Source: Hyphodiscus hymeniophilus
Taxonomy: Eukaryota; Ascomycota; Leotiomycetes; Helotiales; Hyphodiscaceae
Length of the DNA: 64,000 nt
Direction: 5' to 3'
Assembly: GCA_016508695.1 (NCBI GenBank)
Contig: VNKQ01000015.1
Span: 992,001 to 1,056,000 of the forward strand
Both the position numbers and the translations under genes were made by a program. Numbering within the stretch: position 1 is the first letter of the stretch; the number at the start of each line of letters is the position of its first letter. The notes beneath the pieces were generated by a model, which was not told where the DNA came from, made no database searches, and saw nothing but the letters and a program-made list of their open reading frames with translations. Shown here piece by piece: positions 1 through 10,824 of this stretch.

Positions 1-1119
1 TGGTTGACAGACCAGACCCGGCTCGACTCTTCCCTACGGCGCTCAGCTCGGGTCATTGTAGAAAGAAACTTGTGCAGCGGAAACCATTCCATACCTCTCA
101 GGGCTATGGCCATCTAACATCACATGGTTGGGGCCGACTGGGCGACGATGGGTTTGAGACAGTCCTTGCTCCGAGAAACCCAGTTGACGCCCCTGCAAAG
201 TTTCTTCGCCCGCAGGAGCTCAGAGACTTTCTCATCGCTGCACCAAGCTTGCCGAGACAAAGACTGGCAGCTGTCATTCGATATTTTAGGTTGATTCTCG
301 AGGTCCTCCAGTCTCAGCAGCGCATCGCCATTGCAAAGGCTCAGCTTCGGAAGAGGACGGAAGACTTCTTGTTCTTTCCTAAACTCCCGACCGAGATCAG
401 ATGCAAGATCTGGGAGTGTGCACTGCCGGGACCACGAATCTTTGACATAAGTTATCATCCTGCGTGTCATCTCAATTTGCAAGTCAGATTGGTTCATCGA
501 GAATTGGCAAATATTGTTTACGCCTCTAAAGAGGCTCAGAAGACCGCTATGCAGCACTGCCACCAGATTAAAATACATATGGCTACGGCTGGCGTCTATG
601 ACTTTCCTCTACGTTCCAAACTCCTGGTCAACTTTAAGTTTGATGTTTTCTACACTGGCAGTCTTAATTTGAGCGGCGTTTTCAAACTTGGACGGAAGGA
701 GCCAAAAGATGGCGGAGAGAGCCTTCAAGAATCAAGATGCTGCATTGAGACGACCATGGAGCATGGTCAGAAACGTAGCAGTTAATATGGGCTCATTATG
801 TCGCCGATCGATCGCCGAAGAAGAAGATTTTCTTAGTGTGCCACCATCTTACATGCACTCCTTACAGAAAATAGTATTTGTGGTCCATACAGATCGGCCG
901 GACCTTGGATACGGTAAAGCAGAACCAACATATCCAGGAGCATATACTAGGGTCAACTTGGAAGATGAGCCGGACAATCCCTTGTTCGAAATTTATTCTG
1001 ATGATATAAAAATGATTCGGGCAGGCCTTGCCCTTCAAGCCGTCGCCGAGGAATTCAGCCACATTGAAGTCTCCTTCGCTATCTTCCAGAGACCGGCATT
1101 AGAATCGTGCGATGTTTAG
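1..1119 (+). pseudogene. 2EXR-domain (F-box-like) protein, left end outside window, frame broken
   Basis: A reading frame is open from the window edge and has no usable ATG before the domain, so the true start lies to the left or in an upstream exon. Around 375-440 it encodes the typical 2EXR opening (FPKLPTEIRCKIWECALPGP), followed by the VHRELANIVYASKEA region where this family keeps its NREAR-like motif. The C-terminal half (SLQKIVFVVHTDRPDLGYG and onward, ending 1119) is in another frame. The switch lies between about 670 and 735. I tested the available GT/AG pairs there and none restores the phase, so a one-base indel is more likely than an intron. 2EXR proteins are expanded in Pezizomycotina and their function is mostly unknown. 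A sequencing error would make this an intact gene. Confidence 0.55.
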
Positions 1120-2004
1120 ACATATTGGGCGAGTGGTATGTCGTTTGTGAAGGATTTAATGTGCTTGCTCGCTATTGGCAACTGCTCGAATGTCCTTTGG
1201 CAATCTTTGGGAATCGAGTCAGTTGTTACGCTGAGTGATTGATAGATGGCTTGTGCAATGAGAAGACATAGATGCTTGCTTTAACAGTTGCAAGTCTAAT
1301 ACAATGGAAAAGCCCAGATTTTGCCAGACGCTCCACAAGCTGTGTAGGTTCATATACCCAGCCATGTTTCCCAATCGATGGCGGATTTCCTTGAAGAAAA
1401 ATACACGCCCCAAGACAAATTAGTAGATTTCGGCAAGCATATTTTCCTTCACTCACCATAAACACTTTCAATACGCAGACAATAAAGCATTGGAGGACGA
1501 CATATGTAGCTTGGAAAATAAACAGAAGTCTCAGTCGGGTGTAGCATTTCATTCATAGGTGCTGCTTCACTCTAAGCCCCTTAATTAGCGAGCCCCACAT
1601 GGCCCGGTTTGGCCGTGACATACTTTCCCTCCTGAAATTGTGACAGATTCCAGGGAGATATTGGATCACACTTGCACTTAATAAGATTATAGTACAACAG
1701 GAATATTTACATACTGAGTGGAGCACCAATCCACAAGCGACAACTTCCAAAACATTCAGCGATGGGAGGAAAGAAAATAACCTGCAGCGAGGTTCAAACG
1801 CTTGCAGACATATTGACGATACATTTCCAACTGGAGCTTTTACGTAGCGACAATCTAGTATGCCCAAGTGGAACAATGAGGATTGAAATCTGGTCTTATA
1901 ATTCATCAGTATCATTGTAGTCGCATAGAATGATCCATCACTTCAGCCTCTTTCATCCAAGATACACTTCTTCTCCATCATATGGCCTCCAAAAGACTAC
2001 TTGA
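1120..2004. other. Intergenic, no gene recognised
   Basis: Only short open frames without recognisable composition. This is the 3' side of the AA9 gene, whose CBM1 exon stops at 2005, and of the 2EXR gene. Confidence 0.5.
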
Positions 2005-3304
2005 TCACAGGCACTGCGAGTAATACGTGTTGGAGACTGTGCAAGTACTCCCAGCAACGCAGACAGTGCCACCAGTCCAACCACTACCTCCGCATTGTCC
2101 ATACTATGGGAAAACACTCGAAGTTAGCATTATTTCTTTGAGGTAGTATTAGTTGAAGTATGCCTGAATCATGATGGGGCACTATCTTGTGCACTACAAT
2201 CACGGATCATAGCTCCTGAAACAACAGGAAGAATGTAGTATTAGGGACACCCACCTTTGCCACAACTGCACCCGTCGCTGACGCCTGACTAGAAGTAGTC
2301 TTAGTACTGGTTTTGCTTATCGGTGTAGTCATTGAGGTAGCTTTGACCGTCGTCGAAGTTGGGGCCACCTTTGTGGAGGTAGTAGCAGGGGTAGTGGGCT
2401 TCGATACAGGTGTGGTGGGTGTCGATCCTCCGACAGCAGACTGTCCACTCCACACTGCTGGACCTGGGACCGTGTAGTTGTGAAAGTTCGTGTAGATGTT
2501 CACCGTATATCCTGGTTCAGTGCCATCGATGAAACCCGGGATGGAGACCAGAGGGCCTGGAGTTCCACTTCCGCCTCCGACGACGGTGATTTGGGCACAT
2601 TCGAGGTAGAATTGTGGAATCCCGGCAGGATAGGGGTTGTGGATTCCTAGTTGTTGGATTCGGAGCAGGTAGTCTCCGTTCGGAAGAGCGGGTGGAATAG
2701 TGTAGGTGTATGTTTCTATTCAGATATGTCAGGTGATTGGCTGTAAGGCTAGACTTGGGAGCTCTTACGAAGCAGAGTCCAGGTTGCGGTACCGCTTGCA
2801 TCGAACGTAGGCCCTATGTCGAGGATCTTGAACCACACTTGACCTGAGCCATCGAAGGCATCTGCGGTTGTAGGAGCTTTCGCCATATATCTTGTCACCA
2901 AATTCAGTCAGGTGTTTTCTTTTTCAAGAATCAAGATAAGTAGCTGTCCCAACGTACATTGAGAGTGGGCCATCGTGATAGACTGCCACATCGGTAGTGA
3001 ATGAGAACGAAGCCCCAGCCTGGACAGTAATAATCTCCGTCCCGGCTCCTGACTCCCCACCTTGATTACATCGAAGATCATCACTAGTCAGGTCGGTGAT
3101 GGGCGAATTATCATTCGTGTTCGGTCTAATGTATTGATAGACTGGATATTCGGTACCTCCGTATGTAAATCGCTCGAAGATATCTGCGGTCTTGTTAGCG
3201 GCGAGACTGTGAGCTTGTTGAGGGGCATCGTCATATTACATACAATGAGCAGAAGCATGACCAGCAAGGACTAGTCCGACGGCAAAAGCAGTGAAGGACT
3301 TCAT
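2005..3304 (-). CDS. Secreted AA9 lytic polysaccharide monooxygenase with C-terminal CBM1
   Basis: A copper monooxygenase that oxidatively cleaves cellulose or related glucans outside the cell. Five exons fit exactly: 3304-3244, 3183-2958, 2890-2769, 2715-2255, 2103-2005 (322 aa). Residues 1-19 are a signal peptide ending HASA. The next residue is His20 (HYIFERF), the amino-terminal histidine of the copper brace. The second histidine lies in VYHDGP, and the axial-tyrosine region reads PQFYLECAQITVVGG. DDLRC and LECAQ carry the usual disulphide cysteines. A Thr/Ser/Pro-rich linker leads to the last exon, a complete CBM1 (QCGGSGWTGGTVCVAGSTC ending YYSQCL). Missing the last intron would give a false ending without CBM1. 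The GMC oxidoreductase lies next on the same strand. Family assignment is secure; substrate and regioselectivity cannot be read here. Confidence 0.93.
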
Positions 3305-4143
3305 GATGGAATAGTACAGCAAATGCGAAGAAATGATGTGAGCGAGTCCCTGCTTTACACTGAGAGAATAGTTCTATCAGTCTAGATATAAGCAGATCTA
3401 TTCATCTCTTGGCATTTTATCCCAATGTCGAGGCTTTGAATCCAATCTACACGGCCCGGCGACTTCGTCTCCTGAGGGGTACTTGATCTATTGCATGACC
3501 AGGCTCTCATCCACTGATTGGCAATTGTGTTTGGGTCAACTACCCAATTAATAACCTCCGCAATCAGAATGCAACATCACGATGACCTTTGAAAACCGCA
3601 ACACCCGAATGTGGGGGAAGTGGAGAATATGGAAACTGCCGAAAACCGACGTGGATAATAATGAATATTTAGGCTTGGGACTTCCGAAATTCATCAGGCT
3701 CAACTTAAACAAGCTTTCTGTGTACTTTTGTGCTTCCTCTAAAACACTTGTTGTTAAGTGTTGACTAAGCTAAGCTTCCTTCAGCCAAGGGGAGAGGAAT
3801 ATGGCTATTGTGACGACAGCACATTGTTCGAGTCTATACAATACTTGTTTGGCAAATGCTGGTGTTACAAATGCGAGGTAGCATTCAAAAAGAGCCCTTG
3901 CGGGGTGGCGGGCCGCATGCTTAATTACACTTCATCTACTTCGCTTGGATGAATGCTACTGCCAGTCACCAGATCAGCCGAAACTATCAGCACGGAGGCA
4001 AGTATTGACTAGTGTTCCTTGCGGTATTGCAGCTAATATTCTTAACTTCTAAAGAAAGACTCAATGGGTTTTAGCTTAGGACAGTGGGTGACATGCAAAG
4101 AAATGTCAGGAACTATATCAATATATACGCCTCAATGGCAGAC
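3305..4143. promoter_or_regulatory. Upstream region of the AA9 gene with paired CreA-type sites
   Basis: No gene recognised. It lies between the AA9 start and the GMC stop, so it should hold the AA9 promoter. Two matches to the CreA consensus SYGGRG sit almost back to back at 3611-3616 (GTGGGG) and 3620-3625 (GTGGAG), about 310 bp upstream of the AA9 ATG. Close pairs are the form usually found functional for this carbon-catabolite repressor. The short matches alone are weak evidence. Confidence 0.35.
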
Positions 4144-6391
4144 CTACAACCCCCAATCCTCTTTGATCATATCACTTCCCTTCTCCGCAATCGCATAAAC
4201 AGTGGCGATAATGTTACCGCTGATGTGTAATGGCATTACACTGGCGTCAATGACCCTCAGCCCCTTAGTACCCCAAACCTTCAGCCTATCATCGACCGCG
4301 CCTACGCCCTTCTTCCCCATCGCCACACTACCGATGGGATGATATTCAGTAGTAATGGCTTTCCTGATATAAGCCTCAAGACTCTTCTTATCGCCGGTAT
4401 CTATTGTTTCTGGATGGTATCTCCGCTTGATCTTCTCTTTCATAGGAGATGTGGACACCACCTTTTCAATCATTTGCAACCCTTTCGAAAGGACTTCAAT
4501 ATCAGCCGGATGCGTTAGATATCCAGGGTCAATGGCAGGATCGGCTTGAGGATCGGAAGACGTGATGTGGATTGAGCCCCTAGAGAGAGGTCTACCAATA
4601 CAAGTGACGAGCATGAAGCCCTGTTTGCCCAATTGATGCGCAGGGGGTTGGAACATCGCCACCTGGCTATCAAAACGGTCCATGTTTATGGTCGCGGGTA
4701 TGAGAATGAATTGAAGGCTGCCATAAGTATGATCCGCTATGCTTTGCGCAACGAGTTTCTTTGTCGCTGCGTCATGTCCTGTATCGTTGTCCGAGAGAAT
4801 AGACTTCTGCAACGCAGCGACCTCCGAAGGCGTAGCTAGGTCGGCATAAGAAACAAAACCCATGGCAGCGCCACCACTGGAAAAAGGCCCGCTCTTGTCT
4901 GTCATGTATGCAGTCATGGCCGCTTGAATATCAGCATCGTTTTGCAGCATGTCAAGGGTTTTCTCTCCTTCAACTACTTCGTAGCCAAATCCTGTCGTTG
5001 AGTGATCATTGAAGCCTTCCCCAACTCGTGGGTTATCTACTAGACATTTGATACCAGATTTGGAGAGAATCGATGGATTGCCAATTCCTGATAATTCGAG
5101 AACTTGGGGTGATTTGATCTGAGCGATGGTCAATACTAACGTCGATCTAGACCGTAGAAGGGGTGAACAGACCACGCCTGCACTCAACACAACCTCCTTC
5201 ATCACCTGCACAATGTGTGACACTCCAGAATGTAGGAACTCAACACCAGTCACCTCCCCACCTTCACTGACCACAAGCTTCGAGACCAGCGCTTCAGTCA
5301 AGACCTTCAAGTTCGGTCTCTTAGCGCTCGGAAGAAGGTACCCCGTGACTGCATAACTTCTTGTCCCATTCATATCTCCCTTGCTCCTGTCAATCGTACT
5401 CAGCGAATGAAAAGTACCCAAATGATCACCATCCCAGGCGTTGACCGGGCTACCAATTTTGTTACCCAACGTGCTGGATGCAGCAATCCACTCCTTCTCT
5501 AGAGGAAGTCTCCACGTGCTGAAGCTAGTATGAATAGGCCCGTCCTTGCCATGGAAATTGGTGTTGTACTTGGTCTCGAGAGGAATGTTGGAGACAGTTG
5601 AATAACCAGCAGGATCGTCGAATTGCTCATGCTTTCTGAAGTAGGGAAGGAGGTCGTCATAGCCCCAACCTTTGTTTCCTAGTTTCGCCCAATCATCGTA
5701 ATCTAGCTTATGACCACGTACTGCAGTGGCCAGTGTTAGCAGTGCTTCGTACACAGTTTAAAATGGATTGAGTACGAATAAACAGAAAGAAAGATATTAT
5801 TCTATACATACGACGCCTCGCAGCCCCCGAAACCACGGAGAGAGGGGCTTAGAGGCTCGGAGTATACGCACCGTACATCTGATAGTTGATTGCACTAGAA
5901 ATATTAGTCGTGTGCTCAATCTGCTTCCGTGTTTACAAACCTCGATCCACCTAAGCATCTCCCTCGGGGTTGATCATATTCAAGGTCGTTCGCTGATTTC
6001 TGGCGAGTGCATCAGCACTTCCATCTCATACACCGGGAGTATTCTCTCACCTGAGGAACAGTCTTATGTAACCAGTCATACTTTGGATCTCCTATGATTT
6101 TGGTACTATGACAGCGTTCGGAGTTAGTATGATGCTTCCCATTATGTGAAGAACTTTGAATGAATAGGGTGGTGTGGAGGCCACGCACTACATCACAGGC
6201 ATCATTATCATCGGATCCCCAATATTAGCAGGCCCCGCTTCGAGAACTCCAACAGTGACATTAGGATTTTCGGTGAGTCGTGCAGCGACAACGAGACCTG
6301 CAGTCCCTCCACCAACAATTACGAAATCATATTTCTGTTCCAAAAACTCCTCGAGAGAGCAAAGCGCAGGGAGTTGGCTGACTTCTGCCAT
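4144..6391 (-). CDS. GMC-family FAD oxidoreductase
   Basis: A glucose-methanol-choline flavoprotein, likely an alcohol oxidase or dehydrogenase. Six exons fit in phase: 6391-6192, 6105-6051, 5999-5941, 5894-5872, 5720-5173, 5118-4144 (619 aa). Residues 22-32 hold the FAD-binding motif DFVIVGGGTAG. PRGRCLGGSSAINYQMY is the first GMC signature and AGVIKSPQVLELSGIG the second, visible only after a 54-nt in-frame intron (5172-5119) is removed. The C-terminus has the catalytic-histidine region EYHPIGSVAMG and MPLHISGNIIATVYAIAEK. I chose the ATG at 6391; one at 6466 would add 25 residues. No signal peptide is visible, so export is doubtful despite the AA9 neighbour. The substrate is unknown. Confidence 0.9.
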
Positions 6392-7517
6392 GGTTGAAAG
6401 TAGAGCTGGAGATGCAAATGGTAATGCGCAATGCGGGATGGCTGGACCACCAAATTTATAGTCCATGCTGGGGTACCTTGGGGTAAGAACTTAGGTTGGC
6501 TAAGCTTTGAGCTAAACAACTGATAATACGAGGAAAAGCCGCACGTCAGCAAGGCATTTCAGTGCGCTCAGATTTTAGTACACTTGGACAACGCTCGCAA
6601 TCTTACAGGCTACGAAGCGTACGATACTACAAGCCTATTCAGCCCGATCTTACTGACCGCTACATTAGCCCAATAAGAAAATTGGTAAATAATTTCAGTT
6701 CAGATGAGAGAGTTGGATCGTCATCATATTGCACAAACACTAGCTGTTGCAGGATCTGTTACGAGGTATCAGGATATCTGCAGGGTACATTGGCGACGTA
6801 GTCACCCTCTTGGAGATGGTCGTTGACCGCTGGTAACCACAAATATGGCAGATCACATCAGATTTTCTCGACGATGCTGTTACTTAAAAGTCCGATCGTA
6901 TGATGCCATTTTGAGTAGTCCACTAGACTCCTCCTTCGAGAGACTCCAAGGCCAGTATTGATTATGGCACTGCCGCCAGCTTGCGACAATTATCACTTTA
7001 AGTGACAGGTGGGATGATTTGAACACTAGGAGAAACAAGATATCTCACTCATGCACTGGCGAATTTTGTTTGACGGTGTGCAACTTACAAGGTCATAGCA
7101 AGACTATTGATGATTGACGAAATACGACGGGTGTCAATGGTGCACCGTGGGTAAGTTTGCTGCATGTAGTCGGAGAAGTTCCTGTTTGACCTTGTCTAGG
7201 TAGGTGGTCTTGCTGCCCTGTAATAGCACAGTCTCATGGCACACTCCACTATCACGCATTTGACATCTTGTCCAACAGAATTTGAGCAAATGTCAGCGCA
7301 ACAAGTTTTAATGGGCTCTAAAAGTTCGCAGGGAGCCAGCGGAAGGAACTTTTCCGCGGCATTCCCCACGACATTAAAGCGGCAAGGAACTGGGCACTGG
7401 CCAAAACGGGAGTGTGGTGAATTGATGGAATAACTGTAGGTTTAAATCCAATGCATGCAACAGAAATGAATTCATTATATGTCAAGAGCGCATTCATGCG
7501 ATAACGCACTTAAGCAA
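6392..7517. other. Intergenic, no gene recognised
   Basis: Scattered short frames only. It should contain the promoter of the GMC gene (right of 6391) and the 3' end of the AMP-binding gene. Confidence 0.5.
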
Positions 7518-9309
7518 TCACAATAGAGCCAGCGTGTGATCTGCCTGAATTTTGCCCACAACTCCAATAGAGGCTTCGCCGCCCACAACTGCCGGACCTC
7601 TAGCAATGATCTGAATGATATTAGCAAGATGCAATCAAGACTCTAATGAACATACCTCTCCAGCAGGAGCTTCATCAGTAGTCTTTTGCTCCTTAGTGTC
7701 TCTGCAAAATATCTCAACGCTGGTGACAGGAACTCCAAAATGAGAGCATTTCTCAGTGCCGGTGTCACCTCTGTAGTCGTAAATGCTAGTCTGTGTGACA
7801 GCCCCGGCAACCTTTGGCGCTGTCAACGCATATATGATTCTAGCGCCCAGATAAATCCGTAGATCTTGCAACGTCTCCGTACTCAGAGGTGTGGAGTCTG
7901 AGCCAGCTTGGGACGAGGTGAAGATTAACCTCAGCTTGCCTGGCATAGTCCCAATTATTGGTCGAAGATTATCAAATAGGCGCGAGAAAATCGTAGCCAG
8001 CGGCATCACTCCGTGTACAACCAGAGAGCGAGTCTGAAACCAATGGACTAGTCTGTACATGGAGGAGTTCATCTTGTCAGACGTTTCAGAATGCGTCTTT
8101 ACCAGAGTCGCCGATGAAGCAACGATGATGGTAGGAGCAATGCCTTGAGTAGCCATGACAATATCCGGGGTGCGGCCGGCGACCGAATTCAGAGCCACTG
8201 TCGCATTGGAGAAGAGTGCAGATAAAGTCAAGACCAGAGGGTACAGTGTCGTGAGGGAGTCTGCAGGAAGGAATAGATCGGCGTTTGTTATTCGTTGGGT
8301 GGTTGGTACAGATGTGAGTTGTCCTGCAATTCCAGCTATCAAATTTGCATGGGTGTATCGAATCATCTCTCCAGATGGCCAAAAGCCTATAATATTCTTC
8401 AATTCGCTCGTCCTTTCCACGGCCGGTAGCTCCGCTCCTGCATTCGATTCTTGGTCTTGAATAATCTCGCTCCATGTCGACACATTGACGGCCCCTCCTG
8501 TACCCTTGGGTACCTCATTCCAATCCATGTGCCTGCTTCCCTCATCAACCACCCAAATGAGCTGCTGAAGATCAGGATAGCTTTTTGTAACCACATCGAA
8601 CGGGAAAGATCCAACTGCAGCAATCACAGAGTCTGCCTTGGATTTGTGGAGGAGAGAGATGATGTCTTCGGTAGATTGATCGTAAGGAACAAGGATAGCT
8701 GTCAAATCGTAGAACGCGCAAGCAAAAAGCGTTGCCAGGAACTCGATCGAGTTAGGCAGATAAATGGCGACATTGTTTCCTCCATTTTCTTTGATATGCT
8801 GGCCGATCAGGTTGATTTGCCGTGTAATGTCAGCTAGAATAGTCAGAAACGATCTTCAGTTAGGACAAGCAGCGTATACCCAGGTCATGTTTAATGATAT
8901 TCTCGGTTCCCATAACGGTCATGATACTTCCAAGCTCACCAGTCTCCTTGCCATCTCTATCCAAACCGCCTGATATGACCCTACGCCAAACGTCTCTAAG
9001 ATCACCGTCCCTTCCACGTGCCCACTTTGAATCGCCAGGATCCTTAATGTTGAGGCCAGAGTTCAGAGGAATTCCATGAGGAGCTGAATGGGAACGAAAT
9101 ACGGCAGACTCCCCAGGCTGTCGGACTGGTGATGCCTGGGCTTGACGAGCCAGTAGCATAGGATGGGCATCAGGATCTCGGGAAGTAAAGATTTGGTAAG
9201 CAAAGAAGGTGATAATAATGACTGTGATTGTGGTTGTGTAAATGTCCCATTCTGCAAATATACCTGTGACCGTCTCATCAAGCTTCAGCATCATATTGTC
9301 GAGACCCAT
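7518..9309 (-). CDS. Membrane-anchored AMP-binding (adenylate-forming-like) protein, degenerate ATP motif
   Basis: Three exons fit: 9309-8880, 8833-7656, 7610-7518 (566 aa). A hydrophobic helix near residues 25-42 (TTTITVIIITFFAYQIF) suggests an N-terminal membrane anchor. The body follows the adenylate-forming fold: an entry segment with VAIYLPNSIEFLATLFACAF, a middle part, and a short ending APAGEIIARGP. Where active acyl-CoA or acyl-AMP synthetases have a Ser/Thr/Gly-rich P-loop before PKG, this protein reads IIGFWPSGEMIRYTHANL. It also stops soon after the GEI(I)xRGP segment, without the usual C-terminal lid with the catalytic lysine. It may be a non-catalytic relative or bind acyl groups only. 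It is divergent from POM34, 395 bp apart. Substrate unknown. Confidence 0.75.
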
Positions 9310-9704
9310 GATGAATAACCGTAAAAAATCAAGCTGTGCAAATGGTGAGGTCGGCGAAAGGTGGAGGAGGCTGACACTTCATCGGATCGCGGGGATTTTC
9401 CGACGACACGCTAAAATTGCAAGGGCCTCGGAAGGTGATCTCAAAGGTTGGCAAAACAATGTACAAACAAAGACTTGCCAGCACCAGAGACCTTGCAACA
9501 ATGCTAACTTAGACCCCCTCTCTCGACACCGAGAAACTTTACTAACTTATAGGTATTGGAGACCGGAGATATCATCTAAACAGAGCATTTTCCAGACCGT
9601 AAGTCGGCAGAGCCGTCATGTTGACACCAAACAACACCACTTCGTGAGCTGACTTCTCCTACAGCCCTCGCTCTGAGCCATAACTTTGCTTGCATACGCC
9701 CACG
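9310..9704. promoter_or_regulatory. Shared divergent promoter region (AMP-binding gene / POM34)
   Basis: The 395-bp gap lies between two start codons pointing away from each other. No specific factor site is claimed. Confidence 0.4.
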
Positions 9705-10549
9705 ATGTCTACTCCCAACCGTCCCTCAACTCCCTCGAGGAAATCAGACAGCCCTGCGACGCCTGTAGGAAAGTGGAAACATCCCAGATTTGATGAGATC
9801 CACAGAAGACAGAATGCCTCACACTTTTCCGATCGGAACCTTAAGAAAGTTTTGTACAATGTGGGAGGATTGATAGCTCTGTTCGTCATAGGAAGAGTGC
9901 TTTGGACGAAGTATGCGGTACAATTATTCAGCTAGAATCGTTTACTAACTGCCCTAGTCTCCCAAACATGTTTTCCTCTGGCAAGGTTTTTCACCCATAC
10001 GCGACATGGATCTATCATTGCCTACAGTTTCTGTTTGCTTTCAATATTGTGTCGGCAAGTCGACCCTTGCTTCGCGCGAAGGACGATATCTCAGACATAC
10101 CTCTCACACCCGCTCAACGCAAGCTGCTAGGTCTGCCACCAAGCTCAGCACCCCCAACTCCCGATACCAAGTACGCCACGCCACCTAGATATTCCCGGAC
10201 ACCTACATCGTTGAGCGGCTCACCGGCGAGCAAGGGTAGCTTTTCGAATTCGCCTCGAGCTGAGAAGGATAGTCCCTTGGGAAGCAGGTCGGGATCTTCT
10301 TTTTCACCAGTCTCGAGTCCATTATTGCAGAAGGCAATGGGAGCGCTGGGGGCAGATGGATTGAATGGGTCAAGGAGACACTCGTATGGATCTCCAAGTC
10401 CTCTTGGCCCCAGTGTTTCGAGAATCAACTTGCCCGAGATACCGGGTACGCCAAGTCCAGCAGGCAAGGGGGCAAGCGTTGGATTGAACAACAGGTGGCT
10501 TTATGATAAAGCAAGAAGAAACTCTGGAAGCTCGAAGATCTTCCTTTGA
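9705..10549 (+). CDS. POM34: Nuclear pore membrane protein POM34
   Basis: An integral membrane nucleoporin that helps anchor the pore complex in the nuclear envelope. Two exons, 9705-9910 and 9958-10549 (265 aa); the 47-nt intron starts GTATGC and has CTAAC before its AG. Two hydrophobic segments (LYNVGGLIALFVIGRVLW and IYHCLQFLFAFNIVSA) flank a short loop. They are followed by RPLLRAKDDISDIPLTPAQR and KLLGLPPSS, a block typical of fungal Pom34. The C-terminus is Ser/Pro-rich and repetitive (SPL, TPSP), as expected for the family's low-complexity tail. The ATG at 9705 begins MSTPNRPSTPSRK; nothing suitable lies upstream. Confidence 0.85.
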
Positions 10550-10824
10550 AGGGAATAAGCGAAGTTTATGTACCTAGATACCCTGCTTTGATGGTGAGAG
10601 AAAACCATACGAAGCCGTACAGTAATCAATGAATCACAATGAAAAGTCAGCTTGAAAAGTGAAGGGCAGATATGTTGTAGAACTACTAATTCGAATTTGG
10701 TGTAATTGTTTATCTCTCACGTGGCTGGTTACATCTGTTGATCGCGGCTTGTGAGTCTGGACCTAAACAAACTCTAGAACAGCAATCTCCACAACAACAC
10801 AACAGATGCCCGTTCCAAGTCAGG

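Noticed and set aside
120..578. Minus-strand gene opposite the 2EXR reading frame
   Set aside because: Shadow of the plus-strand coding region; the plus frame shows the 2EXR motif.
2207..2254. Ending of the AA9 protein at 2207 without a carbohydrate-binding module
   Set aside because: A donor at 2254 and an acceptor at 2104 add an in-phase exon with a complete CBM1.
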